24,243 nucleotides of DNA from a virus, in the IMG/VR virus record IMGVR_UViG_3300002225_000013, positions 1 through 24,243 of that record. The stretch is one strand, 5' to 3'. A model generated the notes under the pieces. The model ran no database searches and was not told the DNA's origin. It saw nothing but the letters and a program-made list of their open reading frames with translations. Positions 1-7,417 of this stretch are shown here, in pieces; position 1 is the first letter of the stretch; each line of letters begins with the position of its first letter. The position numbers and the translations under genes are program-made.

Positions 1-695
1 GTGTTATCCGCACCAGCGATTTTCCAACCAAACCAATCACCAGAAGCATTGCTCTCTGGGGTGGTGGTCATCATATAGGAGCGATAGAACATAGCAGGGT
101 TGAATGTCCCACTGCCATCCGCTTTTTCAAGGCGAAGTTGATTGATCATTGTATTCCAGCGCTTGGCTTTCTTAAGCTGCGTGCTGGACATTGAGATCAC
201 TGCAGGGCTGAATGCGCCAGTTTCTGGATCAATAATGAACACAAAGTATTCAGAAGTGGTCACAATATTGGTGCCTTTGCCAGTGCAATCCCGGTTCTTA
301 TCATCTTTTGTTGTCCCGTTGAGGACAGATGAATCATTACCATGGTCAGCAACAAAGCCACCACCATCTTCACGGAGCTTCCACTCAATGTATGCGCGGC
401 GATAACTAACTGGAACAACCAGCAAGCCAACCTCACCATCAATGACAGTGCCGCTCACTGAGTCAAGCACCATGCCTTCTTCAGCGCCATCAATATAGGC
501 ATCATCTTTCTTTTTGACTTGAGGTGATAGGGTTTGAAGAATAGAGAGGCGAGGGATTGTGAAATCATCCTTGTCCATATTCTCCTGACCAGCACCAGCA
601 TCATCTTCAAAGTTCACAGCAGAAGTAGCTACTGCTGTTGATCCCTTCTCTGCTGACTTAACAGCCGTTTTAGTATTCTTCTTCTCAGTTGCCAT
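1..695 (-). CDS. Phage replication-module protein of unknown function, C-terminus cut by window edge
   Basis: Leftward gene whose ATG reads from 695, with AAGGAG (705-710 on this strand) at good spacing. At least 231 residues are visible before the window edge and no stop is reached. The N-terminus is a low-complexity Lys/Ala/Thr tail, followed by an acidic patch (FEDDAGAGQENMDKDDFTIP) and then a region with RLSILQTLSPQVK, EEGMVLDSVSG and VVPVSYRRAYIEWK. This DxxIPRLxxLQ...SP pattern recurs in unnamed proteins near phage DNA replication genes; some resemble single-stranded-DNA-binding proteins, but I cannot assign that role. It heads the way of two further leftward genes. The family is recognised by memory only; the function is unknown. 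Confidence 0.8.
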   Translation of the reverse strand, partial: MATEKKNTKTAVKSAEKGSTAVATSAVNFEDDAGAGQENMDKDDFTIPRLSILQTLSPQVKKKDDAYIDGAEEGMVLDSVSGTVIDGEVGLLVVPVSYRRAYIEWKLREDGGGFVADHGNDSSVLNGTTKDDKNRDCTGKGTNIVTTSEYFVFIIDPETGAFSPAVISMSSTQLKKAKRWNTMINQLRLEKADGSGTFNPAMFYRSYMMTTTPESNASGDWFGWKIAGADN

Positions 696-731
696 GGGAA
701 TTATCTCCTTGTTTGGCGTTTCACCAGCACA

Positions 732-1334
732 CTATCGTGCTTTTGTGATTTTAGCCTTGCGGCCTGTGTAGACTGCGAATGTGTCAAATGGGACATCCTC
801 ACCAGCAGCCAATTTCTCACGCACCCAAGCTGAAAGCGTTTGTGCGTTTACTGATTTGTTGTGATCTGCATCCAAGCCATAAGTTTCAGAGACTTGCGCA
901 ATGATATCACCAGCAATGTTTCCACCACCCTTGCCAACATCAATGACCACTTCATCTTTGATGATTGCACCAGAGCCAGCATCAGTTAGGTATTTGATGC
1001 CATCCTCAAAGCGGGTGCGCATCTCTTCTTGCTTATCTTCATCCCTCTGCTTATTGATATTAAGGAGGGTGGGAAGAGCGGCCTTGATGATTGGCATGAT
1101 CTTGATTTTTGTCCCATCACTTAGGGAGAATTCAGACATGCCAGCAGCATCCATTAGGTCTGGAAGATCAACTGTTTCAATGGCTGAATATTGACCTTCA
1201 AGCTCTTTGAGGCTGTCTTTTGCTGTCTTGATTTTAGTTGCAAGATTGTCCATCTTAGTAGCTGCATCAGAAATCGCTTTGAGGTCTTGTGGGGCAGCAC
1301 TTTTGCTGTCATCTTCAAAATTTGGGGTACTCAT
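732..1334 (-). CDS. Conserved phage protein, DUF7173-like, replication-module neighbour
   Basis: A 200-residue leftward gene. Residues about 25-55 form a predicted coiled coil (KMDNLATKIKTAKDSLKELEGQY). Next come the phrase IPxLMDAAGMSEFSLSDGTKI-like and a C-terminal block with TLSAWVREKLAAGEDVP and FAVYTGRKAKI. This architecture (coiled coil, then 'GMSEFxLxDGTKI', then 'REQLxxGxDxPxDxFxVxxGxKAxI') is shared by small uncharacterised proteins encoded beside phage DNA polymerase and helicase genes. Their biochemical role is not established as far as I know. The gene lies between two other leftward genes, with 36-bp and 18-bp gaps, consistent with one transcript. No membrane segment or catalytic motif is seen. 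Confidence 0.82.
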   Translation of the reverse strand: MSTPNFEDDSKSAAPQDLKAISDAATKMDNLATKIKTAKDSLKELEGQYSAIETVDLPDLMDAAGMSEFSLSDGTKIKIMPIIKAALPTLLNINKQRDEDKQEEMRTRFEDGIKYLTDAGSGAIIKDEVVIDVGKGGGNIAGDIIAQVSETYGLDADHNKSVNAQTLSAWVREKLAAGEDVPFDTFAVYTGRKAKITKAR

Positions 1335-1352
1335 GTTGAGCCTTTCTTTTCT

Positions 1353-1727
1353 TTAACTATCTGTGCGAAGGGTCAAAGGTACATATTCACCTTTTGATCC
1401 ATTGCGCTTGCCATCCTCACCAACCATTCGGTCCCATAGGAGGAAGCGAATTTCAGTGAAGCCATATCCCATCAGCACCATTACACATGCCCAGATTGCA
1501 GCCGGGTCACCAGTATTAGGCCAAAGGAGATAATCAGTGTGAGGATTGAATGCATCAAGTCTGTCCCTCGCAACACGCATCATGGTGTTAGGGTCAGATG
1601 ATACTTGCTCATCAGGCTCAAATACGAATTCACACTTGCCATACTTAAGAGCAGGTGTCAAATCCGGGGTCCAGCCAACGGCGTTGGCTTTTGGGCGCTG
1701 AGAAACATAAACTGTTGATTGTGGCAT
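1353..1727 (-). CDS. Small conserved phage hypothetical protein
   Basis: A 124-residue leftward gene starting at ATG 1727, with an AAGGATG-type ribosome site just upstream. Visible phrases are KYGKCEFVFEPDEQ, MMRVARDRLDAFNPHTDYLLWPNTGDPAAIWACVMVLMGYG-like, and TEIRFLLWDR near the end, followed by a Lys/Gly-rich stretch. The 'hDYLLWpnTGDPaA' phrase recurs in unnamed proteins of phage replication modules. No enzyme motif is apparent, and the hydrophobic part looks like a buried core and not a membrane span. It is the first gene of the leftward set that reads away from the helicase gene, so it probably has its own promoter in the 1728-1944 gap. Confidence 0.78.
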   Translation of the reverse strand: MPQSTVYVSQRPKANAVGWTPDLTPALKYGKCEFVFEPDEQVSSDPNTMMRVARDRLDAFNPHTDYLLWPNTGDPAAIWACVMVLMGYGFTEIRFLLWDRMVGEDGKRNGSKGEYVPLTLRTDS

Positions 1728-1944
1728 TTCACATCCTTAATTGCGTTAATTTCTTTCCTTGATCTGAACCTGCCTGAAAAATATCCAAAGGGCAAGCTCT
1801 TTTTTGATCAGTGCCAATATTGCCTTTTTTGAAAAGAAAAGCAACAACGGTGATGAGCAAATAAAATCTTGTCTTTTCCTCTAAAAGAAGAGACAACAGA
1901 AGCCCCTCTCTCTTGGGGTCAACAAATGCAAATAAAGGAATATA
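1728..1944. other. Divergent intergenic region
   Basis: 217 bp separate the leftward gene starting at 1727 from the rightward helicase gene. At least one promoter per direction is expected because the transcripts diverge. I found no pair of boxes close enough to TTGACA/TATAAT at 16-18 bp to call with confidence. A short stem (CCCC near 1903, GGGG near 1914) and several T- and A-runs are present. It carries none of the ACCGGGT repeats seen at 9186-9478. Confidence 0.5.
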
Positions 1945-4044
1945 GTGGACATGGATGAGGAATTTGTAGGCATTTCAACAGTTTATGAGGAAATGTCAAA
2001 ACAGCTTGGCTTGGTTGAGCAGCACCAAAAGCGCCTTGAGTCAAGAGGATTTAGTGATGAAGAAATTGTCCAAGGGGGATACAGCTCATTATCAGCTAGA
2101 AGAAAGACTGTCATTGCCCAATTAGAAAAGCAGAAAGCAAATCTTTCTGGTGTCCCGGGCTTCTGGGTGGACAACAAGAAGCCTAAATTGGCAGGGCAAA
2201 GTGGTCTTTTAATCCCAGTGCGAAACTTCTATAATCAAATTGTTGGCATGAAAATCCGCTCAGATAAAGATAATATCGCAGCAAAATATACCCAATTAAG
2301 CTCCAACCCAAAGCCAGATAAAGAGGGCAACACAAAATACCCGGGTGGCACAGCAGCAAAGACGCACATCCACTATCCTATATTTAAGAAGCCGGATGGA
2401 CCCATCAAAACAGTGCGAATAACAGAGGGTGAATTGAAGGCTGACATTGCCAGCTCCGCTTCTGATGTGTACACAATATCAATCCCGGGTGTCAATATGT
2501 GGCAATGGGCGCTTGATGCCATTGAGCAGCTAGGAGCCACAGAGGTTTATCTGGCATTTGACTCAGACAAAGACAAAGAATTTTCATCATCAACCCCTCA
2601 AGCCAAGCAGCCATTTGAAGTTGCGCGGGCGCTTGCCTCCTTATATATGGGAGCAAAAGAGAAGGGCTATGACACCAAGATTGAACACTGGGATGGTGAA
2701 TATGGAAAGGGCATTGATGATGTTCTTGTTGGAGGCCACAGCGACAAAATAAGATTTATGACTGATGACGAGTGCAACCAGTTTTGTGCAAAAGCCCTCA
2801 AGGGCAAGATGCCACTGGAATGGCTCTATATAATTGGCACCAAGCGCTTCATCAACCCAAGGACATTCCAAGAGCTAGACAAAGAGCAATTTTCTGATAA
2901 GTTCGCACCAGACTTCAAAAAGGAAAAGGCTGCTGATGCTGTGATTAAGCACCCCGGCTTTCCCAAAGTTGACAATCCTATTTATCTGCCCGGTCAACCA
3001 CCATTGATAGAAAGGGGAGAGCTTAAGCACTTCAATTTCTGGACAGATTGTGGAGCCAAGTCTGAAGAGGGTGACATTGATCCATTCACAGCACACGCTG
3101 AGTTGATCCTCCCTGATGAGACAGAGCGCAACATAATGCTCGACTGGATGGCATACAATGTACAACAGCCGGGTAAAAAGATACACTGGGCACTCTTGAT
3201 CCAAGGGGTCCAAGGAACTGGAAAGAGCTTCTTTGGTGAAGCCATGCGGTTGGTGCTGGGAAAGAAGAATGTTTCCAATCCATCCAATGAGGCCATTCAT
3301 GAACCATACACAGGATGGCAGAAGTCTTGCCAACTGGTTGTTGTTGAAGAGATGATGGCCAGAGGCAGACTAGAATTGATGAATAAGCTCAAGCCTATGA
3401 TCACACAGGACATTGCTGTCATCAGAGACATGTACAAGCCAGCATACGAGCAACCAAACTGCTTCAACCTATTCCTATTCACCAACTATAAGGATGCAAT
3501 CATCTTGGATGATGATGACAGGCGCTATGGGGTGCTATTCTCCAGTGCTGTCCCAAAAGATGCGCAGTATTATGAAGAGCTATTTGGTTGGCTTGAGAAG
3601 AATGCTGGCAAGGTGAGAAAGTTCCTAGAGGATAGAGATATATCCAACTTCAAAGCAAAAGGGCATGCCCCAATGACAGAGGGCAAGAAGGTTCTCATTG
3701 GTGAGAGCTTAATGCCTCTGGAACAGTGGATCAGAGATGGCATTGAGGACAGCGCTTGGCCTTTCCATGGGGACTTACTCGCAACAAGGCACTTGATGGG
3801 GTGCTTGCCACACAGGCTTGGCCGGGTGAGTGAGACAATTGTTGCCCGGGCATTAGCTAAGATGGGCTGTCAGAAGGTTGGAAGGGTGAAGTTGAACACT
3901 GATGGCTATGTTAGATTGTGGTCACTAAGGCGGCATGAGATGTATGGGAGTGCTGAGAGCACCTTCTTGGCCAATGAATATGAGAAGTGGTCTGCAGAGA
4001 AAGAGCCGGGTGGAAATCCCCTTAAGGATGCGGAGCCAATTTAG
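1945..4044 (+). CDS. Bifunctional primase (TOPRIM/DUF3854-like) and P-loop helicase
   Basis: A 699-residue replication protein. Residues about 85-120 (GLLIPVRNFYNQIVGMKIR) and the following KYTQLSS phrase match DUF3854-type primase domains. TOPRIM-like acidic residues are E161 (ITEGELKAD) and D206/D208 (LAFDSDKD), followed by GKGIDDVL. The C-terminal ATPase has Walker A GVQGTGKS at 421-428, Walker B LVVVEE at 464-469, a sensor Asn at 514 (FLFTNYKD), and an arginine pair after an Asp run (DDDDRRYG, 522-529), as in DUF5906/SF3-like helicases. It should prime and unwind DNA at the replication fork. Start: GTG at 1945 or ATG at 1951. AAAGGAA (1934-1940) sits 4 and 10 bases upstream respectively, so ATG 1951 is equally possible. 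It is the only rightward gene left of 9586 and is followed by a strong terminator. Confidence 0.92.
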   Translation: MDMDEEFVGISTVYEEMSKQLGLVEQHQKRLESRGFSDEEIVQGGYSSLSARRKTVIAQLEKQKANLSGVPGFWVDNKKPKLAGQSGLLIPVRNFYNQIVGMKIRSDKDNIAAKYTQLSSNPKPDKEGNTKYPGGTAAKTHIHYPIFKKPDGPIKTVRITEGELKADIASSASDVYTISIPGVNMWQWALDAIEQLGATEVYLAFDSDKDKEFSSSTPQAKQPFEVARALASLYMGAKEKGYDTKIEHWDGEYGKGIDDVLVGGHSDKIRFMTDDECNQFCAKALKGKMPLEWLYIIGTKRFINPRTFQELDKEQFSDKFAPDFKKEKAADAVIKHPGFPKVDNPIYLPGQPPLIERGELKHFNFWTDCGAKSEEGDIDPFTAHAELILPDETERNIMLDWMAYNVQQPGKKIHWALLIQGVQGTGKSFFGEAMRLVLGKKNVSNPSNEAIHEPYTGWQKSCQLVVVEEMMARGRLELMNKLKPMITQDIAVIRDMYKPAYEQPNCFNLFLFTNYKDAIILDDDDRRYGVLFSSAVPKDAQYYEELFGWLEKNAGKVRKFLEDRDISNFKAKGHAPMTEGKKVLIGESLMPLEQWIRDGIEDSAWPFHGDLLATRHLMGCLPHRLGRVSETIVARALAKMGCQKVGRVKLNTDGYVRLWSLRRHEMYGSAESTFLANEYEKWSAEKEPGGNPLKDAEPI

Positions 4045-4135
4045 TTCTTGCCTTTCAACAAAGGGCTTCACACTCTCTTAATAGTTACTTGGCATGGTGA
4101 CTCCTTTATGTTGAAAACACTAAAACTACCCACAG

Positions 4136-4169
4136 AATAACCCGCATGAGTCACATCATGCGGGTTATT
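4136..4169. terminator. Bidirectional intrinsic terminator
   Basis: Perfect 14-bp inverted repeat AATAACCCGCATGA (4136-4149) and TCATGCGGGTTATT (4156-4169) with a 6-base loop. It lies between the end of the rightward helicase gene (4044) and the end of the leftward operon (4173). T-rich sequence follows the stem on the + strand (TTATTTGTTT). On the minus strand the A/T part of the stem and the sequence beyond serve the same way. It probably stops both converging transcripts. Confidence 0.88.
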
Positions 4170-4172
4170 TGT

Positions 4173-4526
4173 TTACCAATTGACTTCACGCTTGAAGGAG
4201 GCTGAAACATCAGGATGTGCATCAACGCTGCGAGTGGTGCCATATTGTTCCATCTGCCTAACAATGCCTATTAAGTCAGATAAATCTTCCTCTTGGACAT
4301 TGAACACCTTTACATAATCATGGTTCTTATAGCGCCCAACCATGATTATTTGGGATGGTGCTTTCCTGCGCAAATCAATGTGAAGGTCTGTCCTCTCCTT
4401 TATATAGCCTTTAGCTTGGGCCATAGAGCGGCGAACAATATCAATTCGGCCATTTGTCTGTTTGTTGTCTCTGTCATACTCTCTCACAATCTGAAAGAGC
4501 TTTTTGATCCACTTAATCACTTTCAT
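4173..4526 (-). CDS. Small phage hypothetical protein with amphipathic N-terminus
   Basis: 117 residues, last gene of the leftward operon, ending 4 bp from the terminator stem. The N-terminus MKVIKWIKKLFQIV is an amphipathic basic/hydrophobic segment that could touch a membrane. The middle has RRSMAQAKGYIKERTDLHIDLRRKAPSQII, then VGRYKNHDYVKVFNV, and the end has QMEQYGTTRSVDAHP. The 'GxYxnxDYVkvf...lxqMExy...xvDapP' phrase occurs in unnamed phage proteins. Start is uncertain: ATG 4526 directly abuts AAAGGA (no spacing), while GTG at 4520 has a 6-base spacing and would drop two residues. It shares the frame of the upstream gene, whose TAG stop lies 6 bp before the ATG. Confidence 0.72.
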   Translation of the reverse strand: MKVIKWIKKLFQIVREYDRDNKQTNGRIDIVRRSMAQAKGYIKERTDLHIDLRRKAPSQIIMVGRYKNHDYVKVFNVQEEDLSDLIGIVRQMEQYGTTRSVDAHPDVSASFKREVNW

Positions 4527-4532
4527 TCCTTT

Positions 4533-4943
4533 CTATTTATTTACCATTCCATCAAGGATAGCAGCAAGCCAACAAAAGACAATGCCCATCACAAACAAGT
4601 CCTCAGCCTTTAAATCCTTGATGCGCTTCATATCTCTCTTGGCTGCAACAACAATCCTTGTTTTCACTAGCTCCCATTGTCGATTGAGTTGGATAGATTG
4701 ACGGACAATGTCAGGGAGAATTGCATTTTGCGCTTTGGCATAGGCCTCCAGAGTGTCCGGGTTGCGCCCAACAAGATAGGAAGTCCAAAGCTTGATTGAT
4801 CCATCATCCATGTAGAATTCAAGATAATGGCCACCGCTTGTTATGTCAGTGGCCAGTTGTACATCCACTACATGAACCATGTCAATATCAAGGTCATTGA
4901 CCCCTTTGAGAAGGAGCCTGTGCTTGTTATGATCCTTGCTCAT
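4533..4943 (-). CDS. Hypothetical protein with C-terminal hydrophobic segment
   Basis: 136 residues, unrecognised. The first half looks like a small beta domain (HYLEFYMDDGSIKLWTSY) and the middle is helical and charged (RDMKRIKDLKAEDL). The last 20 residues contain a hydrophobic stretch (FVMGIVFCWLAAIL, about 117-130) that may be a short membrane anchor. The ATG overlaps the upstream stop as ATGA (4940-4943), so translation is probably coupled. No enzyme motif is seen, and no function is proposed. Confidence 0.68.
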   Translation of the reverse strand: MSKDHNKHRLLLKGVNDLDIDMVHVVDVQLATDITSGGHYLEFYMDDGSIKLWTSYLVGRNPDTLEAYAKAQNAILPDIVRQSIQLNRQWELVKTRIVVAAKRDMKRIKDLKAEDLFVMGIVFCWLAAILDGMVNK

Positions 4944-5155
4944 GGCGAGAGCATTTCTGGTGTCATCTGGTCTATCGCCCTTTGAGGAATATCAGAGATG
5001 TCCACCTTTTCGCCAGATTGCAGACGCTCCCAGATGATAGTGTCATCAAGAGCCTCAATGAAATCATTTATTTTGTATGGCCCCACTGATGTGCCTCTGA
5101 ATGTTGTGCTCAGAAAGTTCCGCAGGGATTTCAATGTTTCTAGTCTCTTTTCCAA
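4940..5155 (-). CDS. Small hypothetical protein, TTG start, overlaps upstream gene by 92 bp
   Basis: 71 residues, rich in charged helix (RLETLKSLRNFLSTTFRG, INDFIEALDDTIIWERLQSGEK). The start is TTG at 5155, chosen because a full AGGAGG (5161-5166, this strand) lies 5 bases upstream. It lies inside the 3' end of the preceding gene in another frame, so 5064-5155 would encode two proteins. Its own stop overlaps the next ATG as ATGA. It is not recognised as a known family. It could be a regulatory or small structural phage protein, but nothing in the sequence decides this. Confidence 0.6.
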   Translation of the reverse strand: MEKRLETLKSLRNFLSTTFRGTSVGPYKINDFIEALDDTIIWERLQSGEKVDISDIPQRAIDQMTPEMLSP

Positions 5156-5309
5156 TTAAGCCTCCTATTGCTTGTTTTATGGTGTCAATCAGCGTTGGCT
5201 TTGCATCGCCAACATAGATGTTAATAGTTAAGTTGACAGGGCTATTGTTGATTGAAGCCCCGCCTCCATTACACACATGGCCAAAAGTTGAATTGCTTTC
5301 TCTTTGCAT
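5064..5309 (-). CDS. Small hypothetical protein
   Basis: 81 residues, start ATG at 5309 taken from the TGATG overlap with the stop of the upstream membrane-protein gene. It contains an Asn/Gly-rich part (NGGGASINNSPVN), a beta-like LTINIYVGD, and then a helix DTIKQAIGGLIG. No known family. Its last 92 bp are also read in another frame by the TTG-started 71-residue gene. No clear ribosome site precedes the ATG, so it probably depends on coupling to upstream translation. The possibility that only one of the two overlapping frames is translated cannot be excluded. Confidence 0.58.
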   Translation of the reverse strand: MQRESNSTFGHVCNGGGASINNSPVNLTINIYVGDAKPTLIDTIKQAIGGLIGKETRNIEIPAELSEHNIQRHISGAIQNK

Positions 5310-5590
5310 CACAACCCAAACCAATGAAAGTTCTTAGCCAGAGTGACAAAGATGAATGCAATGATGAAGGTGGCAGGGAAGTCAATTTGGCTGTCCGGCT
5401 TCCACTTGATAGGATTAGGTTCATCACCGTTTTGGGTGTATTCCCGGATGTATGCCACCAATAGGGAGGCTGCTAGGCCATCCCAACCATCAGGGAGGAT
5501 CAAGACCAGTGCCATGGCGATTGTACCGCCAATGGCGTGTTTAAACTTGTCTTGGTTGCGCTGATAAAAGGCTTTCAATTTACTCAACAT
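5309..5590 (-). CDS. Small membrane protein, holin-like candidate
   Basis: 93 residues from ATG 5590, which follows GGAGAGGG (5602-5611 region, this strand); longer starts would lie inside the upstream gene. A basic N-terminus (MLSKLKAFYQRNQDKFKH) is followed by hydrophobic segments at about 19-33 (GGTIAMALVLILP) and 37-48 (DGLAASLLVAYI), a polar loop with REYTQNGDEPNP, and a third hydrophobic segment at about 70-86. Size, two to three spans and the 'xGxxAxLLVAxxREyxqxG' phrase resemble small phage holin or holin-associated proteins. No endolysin gene is visible beside it, which weakens the lysis assignment. It overlaps the upstream gene by 11 bp and the downstream one by 1 bp. Confidence 0.7.
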   Translation of the reverse strand: MLSKLKAFYQRNQDKFKHAIGGTIAMALVLILPDGWDGLAASLLVAYIREYTQNGDEPNPIKWKPDSQIDFPATFIIAFIFVTLAKNFHWFGL

Positions 5591-6734
5591 TGTCCAAGCC
5601 CTCTCCATCAGTGTATTCCACCTCAATGCAGGCAAGGCGATTATGCCCAAGAGCTGCATCAGCCAAAGCCTTTGTTGGGTGGCGATAGCAAAAAGCCTTA
5701 TACACATTCAACCAAATGGTTGTTTTCTCTGGTGGGGTGTTGATCAAGTCTGTTGGCTTCTCACCAACATCCGCTTCCAAGTATTTGCCCTCAGATGTAT
5801 AGGTGCGGATATCTTCATCACCATCACCATACATGACTACTGCCACAATTGGATAATGCCCACCAGCCTTATAAGTTGTGATTATCCTTGCTGCAATTCC
5901 CGCTCTGGTTTGAACAGGCTTTGTTGGGTCAAAGGTTGGAGTTGCCTCTTTAGGTGTCTCTTCAGAAGTTTTAGCCTTAACCTGTACAGCAAATAGATTT
6001 GACAGTGCGTCAACTGCTGTGTCCATCGGGAGAGGGTTCTTTTCATTATTGATGGCTGTTAACACACCTTCCATGGCGCCTTCAATTGACCAGCAATAGT
6101 CCCAGTAGCCATGGTTTATCTCAATAAAGTTGTCACTGTATTTCCCAAGAGGGTCCATTCCTGCATCTGAGTTGGCAATTCTCCACCCACTCTTTGCGCC
6201 ATCAAACAGCACAATTGCGCCATCTTCTGCTTTTGCCATAATTGGAAAAGACAAATCTTCAATTGCTGTCTCACTAAGGGGCTTTGGCTTCACAGCCTCC
6301 GCACTTACATTTAGATTGATTGTTCCAGTAGTCATTTTAGTTCCTTTCTTAGTTCCGTTTTTGATTTTAATGTTGTTTATAGTTCGCCTTATGGCTTCGC
6401 GTTGCTCTGGGGTAATTGTTGATGGCTTATTCAAGTTGTTCAACACCTCTTTTGGTGGAGGGCAAAGGCCATCCCTATTCTTAATTAGATACTCACCAGA
6501 GGCAAGGGGTTGCCCCGCCTTTCTAAATGCTTGTTCCATCTCAATCATGGCATCAGCAAATGCCCGGTCTGTTGCCTTCCATGCCTTGGCCAAGTCATTA
6601 GCCTGCATGCGCTTCATTGCCCTTACAGCAGCAATTTTCATCTCTTCCCGGGCTTTCTTGGTTGCTCTTCTGTGCTTCAATTCCTTGAATATCCACTTGA
6701 GCTCAGAGATTGTGTGTTTCCAATATGATCTCAC
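5580..6734 (-). CDS. Long phage hypothetical protein, possibly two in-frame products
   Basis: An uninterrupted 384-codon frame with two unlike halves. Residues 1-133 are basic and helical (ELKHRRATKKAREEMK, ALAKAWKATDRAFADAMIEMEQ-like) and end in the Lys-rich GTKKGTK. Residues 134-384 start at an internal ATG (6335) preceded by AAAGGAA at 6-base spacing, and read as a separate phage protein: FPIMAKAEDGAIVLFDG, WDYCWSIEGAMEGVL, then ARIITTYKAGGHYPIVAVV with DIRTYTSEGKY, a phrase widespread in small phage proteins near replication or accessory genes. I see no stop between the halves. Either a natural fusion or full-length plus short product from one frame is possible. It overlaps the next gene by 4 bp (ATGA) and the holin-like gene by 11 bp. 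Function unknown. Confidence 0.75.
   Translation of the reverse strand: MRSYWKHTISELKWIFKELKHRRATKKAREEMKIAAVRAMKRMQANDLAKAWKATDRAFADAMIEMEQAFRKAGQPLASGEYLIKNRDGLCPPPKEVLNNLNKPSTITPEQREAIRRTINNIKIKNGTKKGTKMTTGTINLNVSAEAVKPKPLSETAIEDLSFPIMAKAEDGAIVLFDGAKSGWRIANSDAGMDPLGKYSDNFIEINHGYWDYCWSIEGAMEGVLTAINNEKNPLPMDTAVDALSNLFAVQVKAKTSEETPKEATPTFDPTKPVQTRAGIAARIITTYKAGGHYPIVAVVMYGDGDEDIRTYTSEGKYLEADVGEKPTDLINTPPEKTTIWLNVYKAFCYRHPTKALADAALGHNRLACIEVEYTDGEGLDNVE
6333..6347 (-). promoter_or_regulatory. Internal in-frame ribosome site and ATG
   Basis: AAAGGAA (6341-6347, minus strand) is followed, after ACTAA-type spacing, by an ATG at 6335 within the 384-codon frame. It would yield a 251-residue product (5580-6335) beginning MTTGTINLNV, where the protein changes character from basic-helical to mixed alpha/beta. 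Confidence 0.55.
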
Positions 6735-7417
6735 TTTTTAATTCCCTTCTTCCATGCAAGCATAAGGATTTTCTCTGTCAATTCTGGGCTTCCATTCCAA
6801 TAGAATAGATGCATCAAATCCCAATTGCGCTCCTTAACATAGCCCATGCAGATTTTGGCATCACAATTTTGCGCAAGGCGGTGGATTGATCTGGATGAAA
6901 TTCGACTGAGGCCAAGATATAAGCGGTCAAAGCGCCTCATCAACCTAGCAAGCCTGTCAGCCTCCCAATAGTCATGGCGCTCACGCAGGGCATTGTACTT
7001 GTGGAGGGCTTTCCCTAGCTCAAGAGGCATGTTGTGAAGGTTCAATACAGCAGAGGCTGTGGTGATTTCCTTCCATGCCATCTTAGGCTCTTCTTCAATC
7101 AGATTGATGCCAGCAAAATCACTGTCAGTCCTTGCCCAAAATCTATAGATGTGATCTATCCCATCAAGACCACCCTCAGATGACACCTCTGACTTGTGAG
7201 GGAAGAGAATGACCTGTGGCTCACTGTCAATCTTAACAGTGATTTCATGAGGCACTTCTTGGTGGCGCACTGCCAGCTGTTTTGCCATTGGGATAGAGGA
7301 AATCTCAATTGACCCACAAGCAGACACACTGGCATCTGCACACCTTAAGTCATTAACTGATTGGCCATCTTCATAGGCTATATCAATTGTCACCAGTGAT
7401 GCTTTAATCATTGTCAT
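6731..7417 (-). CDS. Hypothetical phage protein
   Basis: 228 residues, unrecognised. Start ATG 7417 has GGAG 7 bases upstream. The first half is beta-like (SLVTIDIAYEDGQSVN, ITVKIDSEPQVILFP) and Ser/Glu rich. The second half is helical, with many charged and aromatic residues (RERHDYWEADRLARLMRRFDRLYLGL, KERNWDLMHLFYWNGSPEL) and ends in a basic tail KKGIKK. It overlaps the upstream gene by 14 bp and the downstream by 4 bp, so it belongs to a coupled operon. No catalytic motif, signal peptide or membrane span is apparent. Confidence 0.7.
   Translation of the reverse strand: MTMIKASLVTIDIAYEDGQSVNDLRCADASVSACGSIEISSIPMAKQLAVRHQEVPHEITVKIDSEPQVILFPHKSEVSSEGGLDGIDHIYRFWARTDSDFAGINLIEEEPKMAWKEITTASAVLNLHNMPLELGKALHKYNALRERHDYWEADRLARLMRRFDRLYLGLSRISSRSIHRLAQNCDAKICMGYVKERNWDLMHLFYWNGSPELTEKILMLAWKKGIKK

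Noticed and set aside
6130-6741. 203-codon rightward open frame opposite the 384-codon leftward gene
   Set aside because: It is on the complementary strand of a gene with phage-like phrases, ribosome site and operon overlaps; its hydrophobic translation is typical of an antisense shadow.
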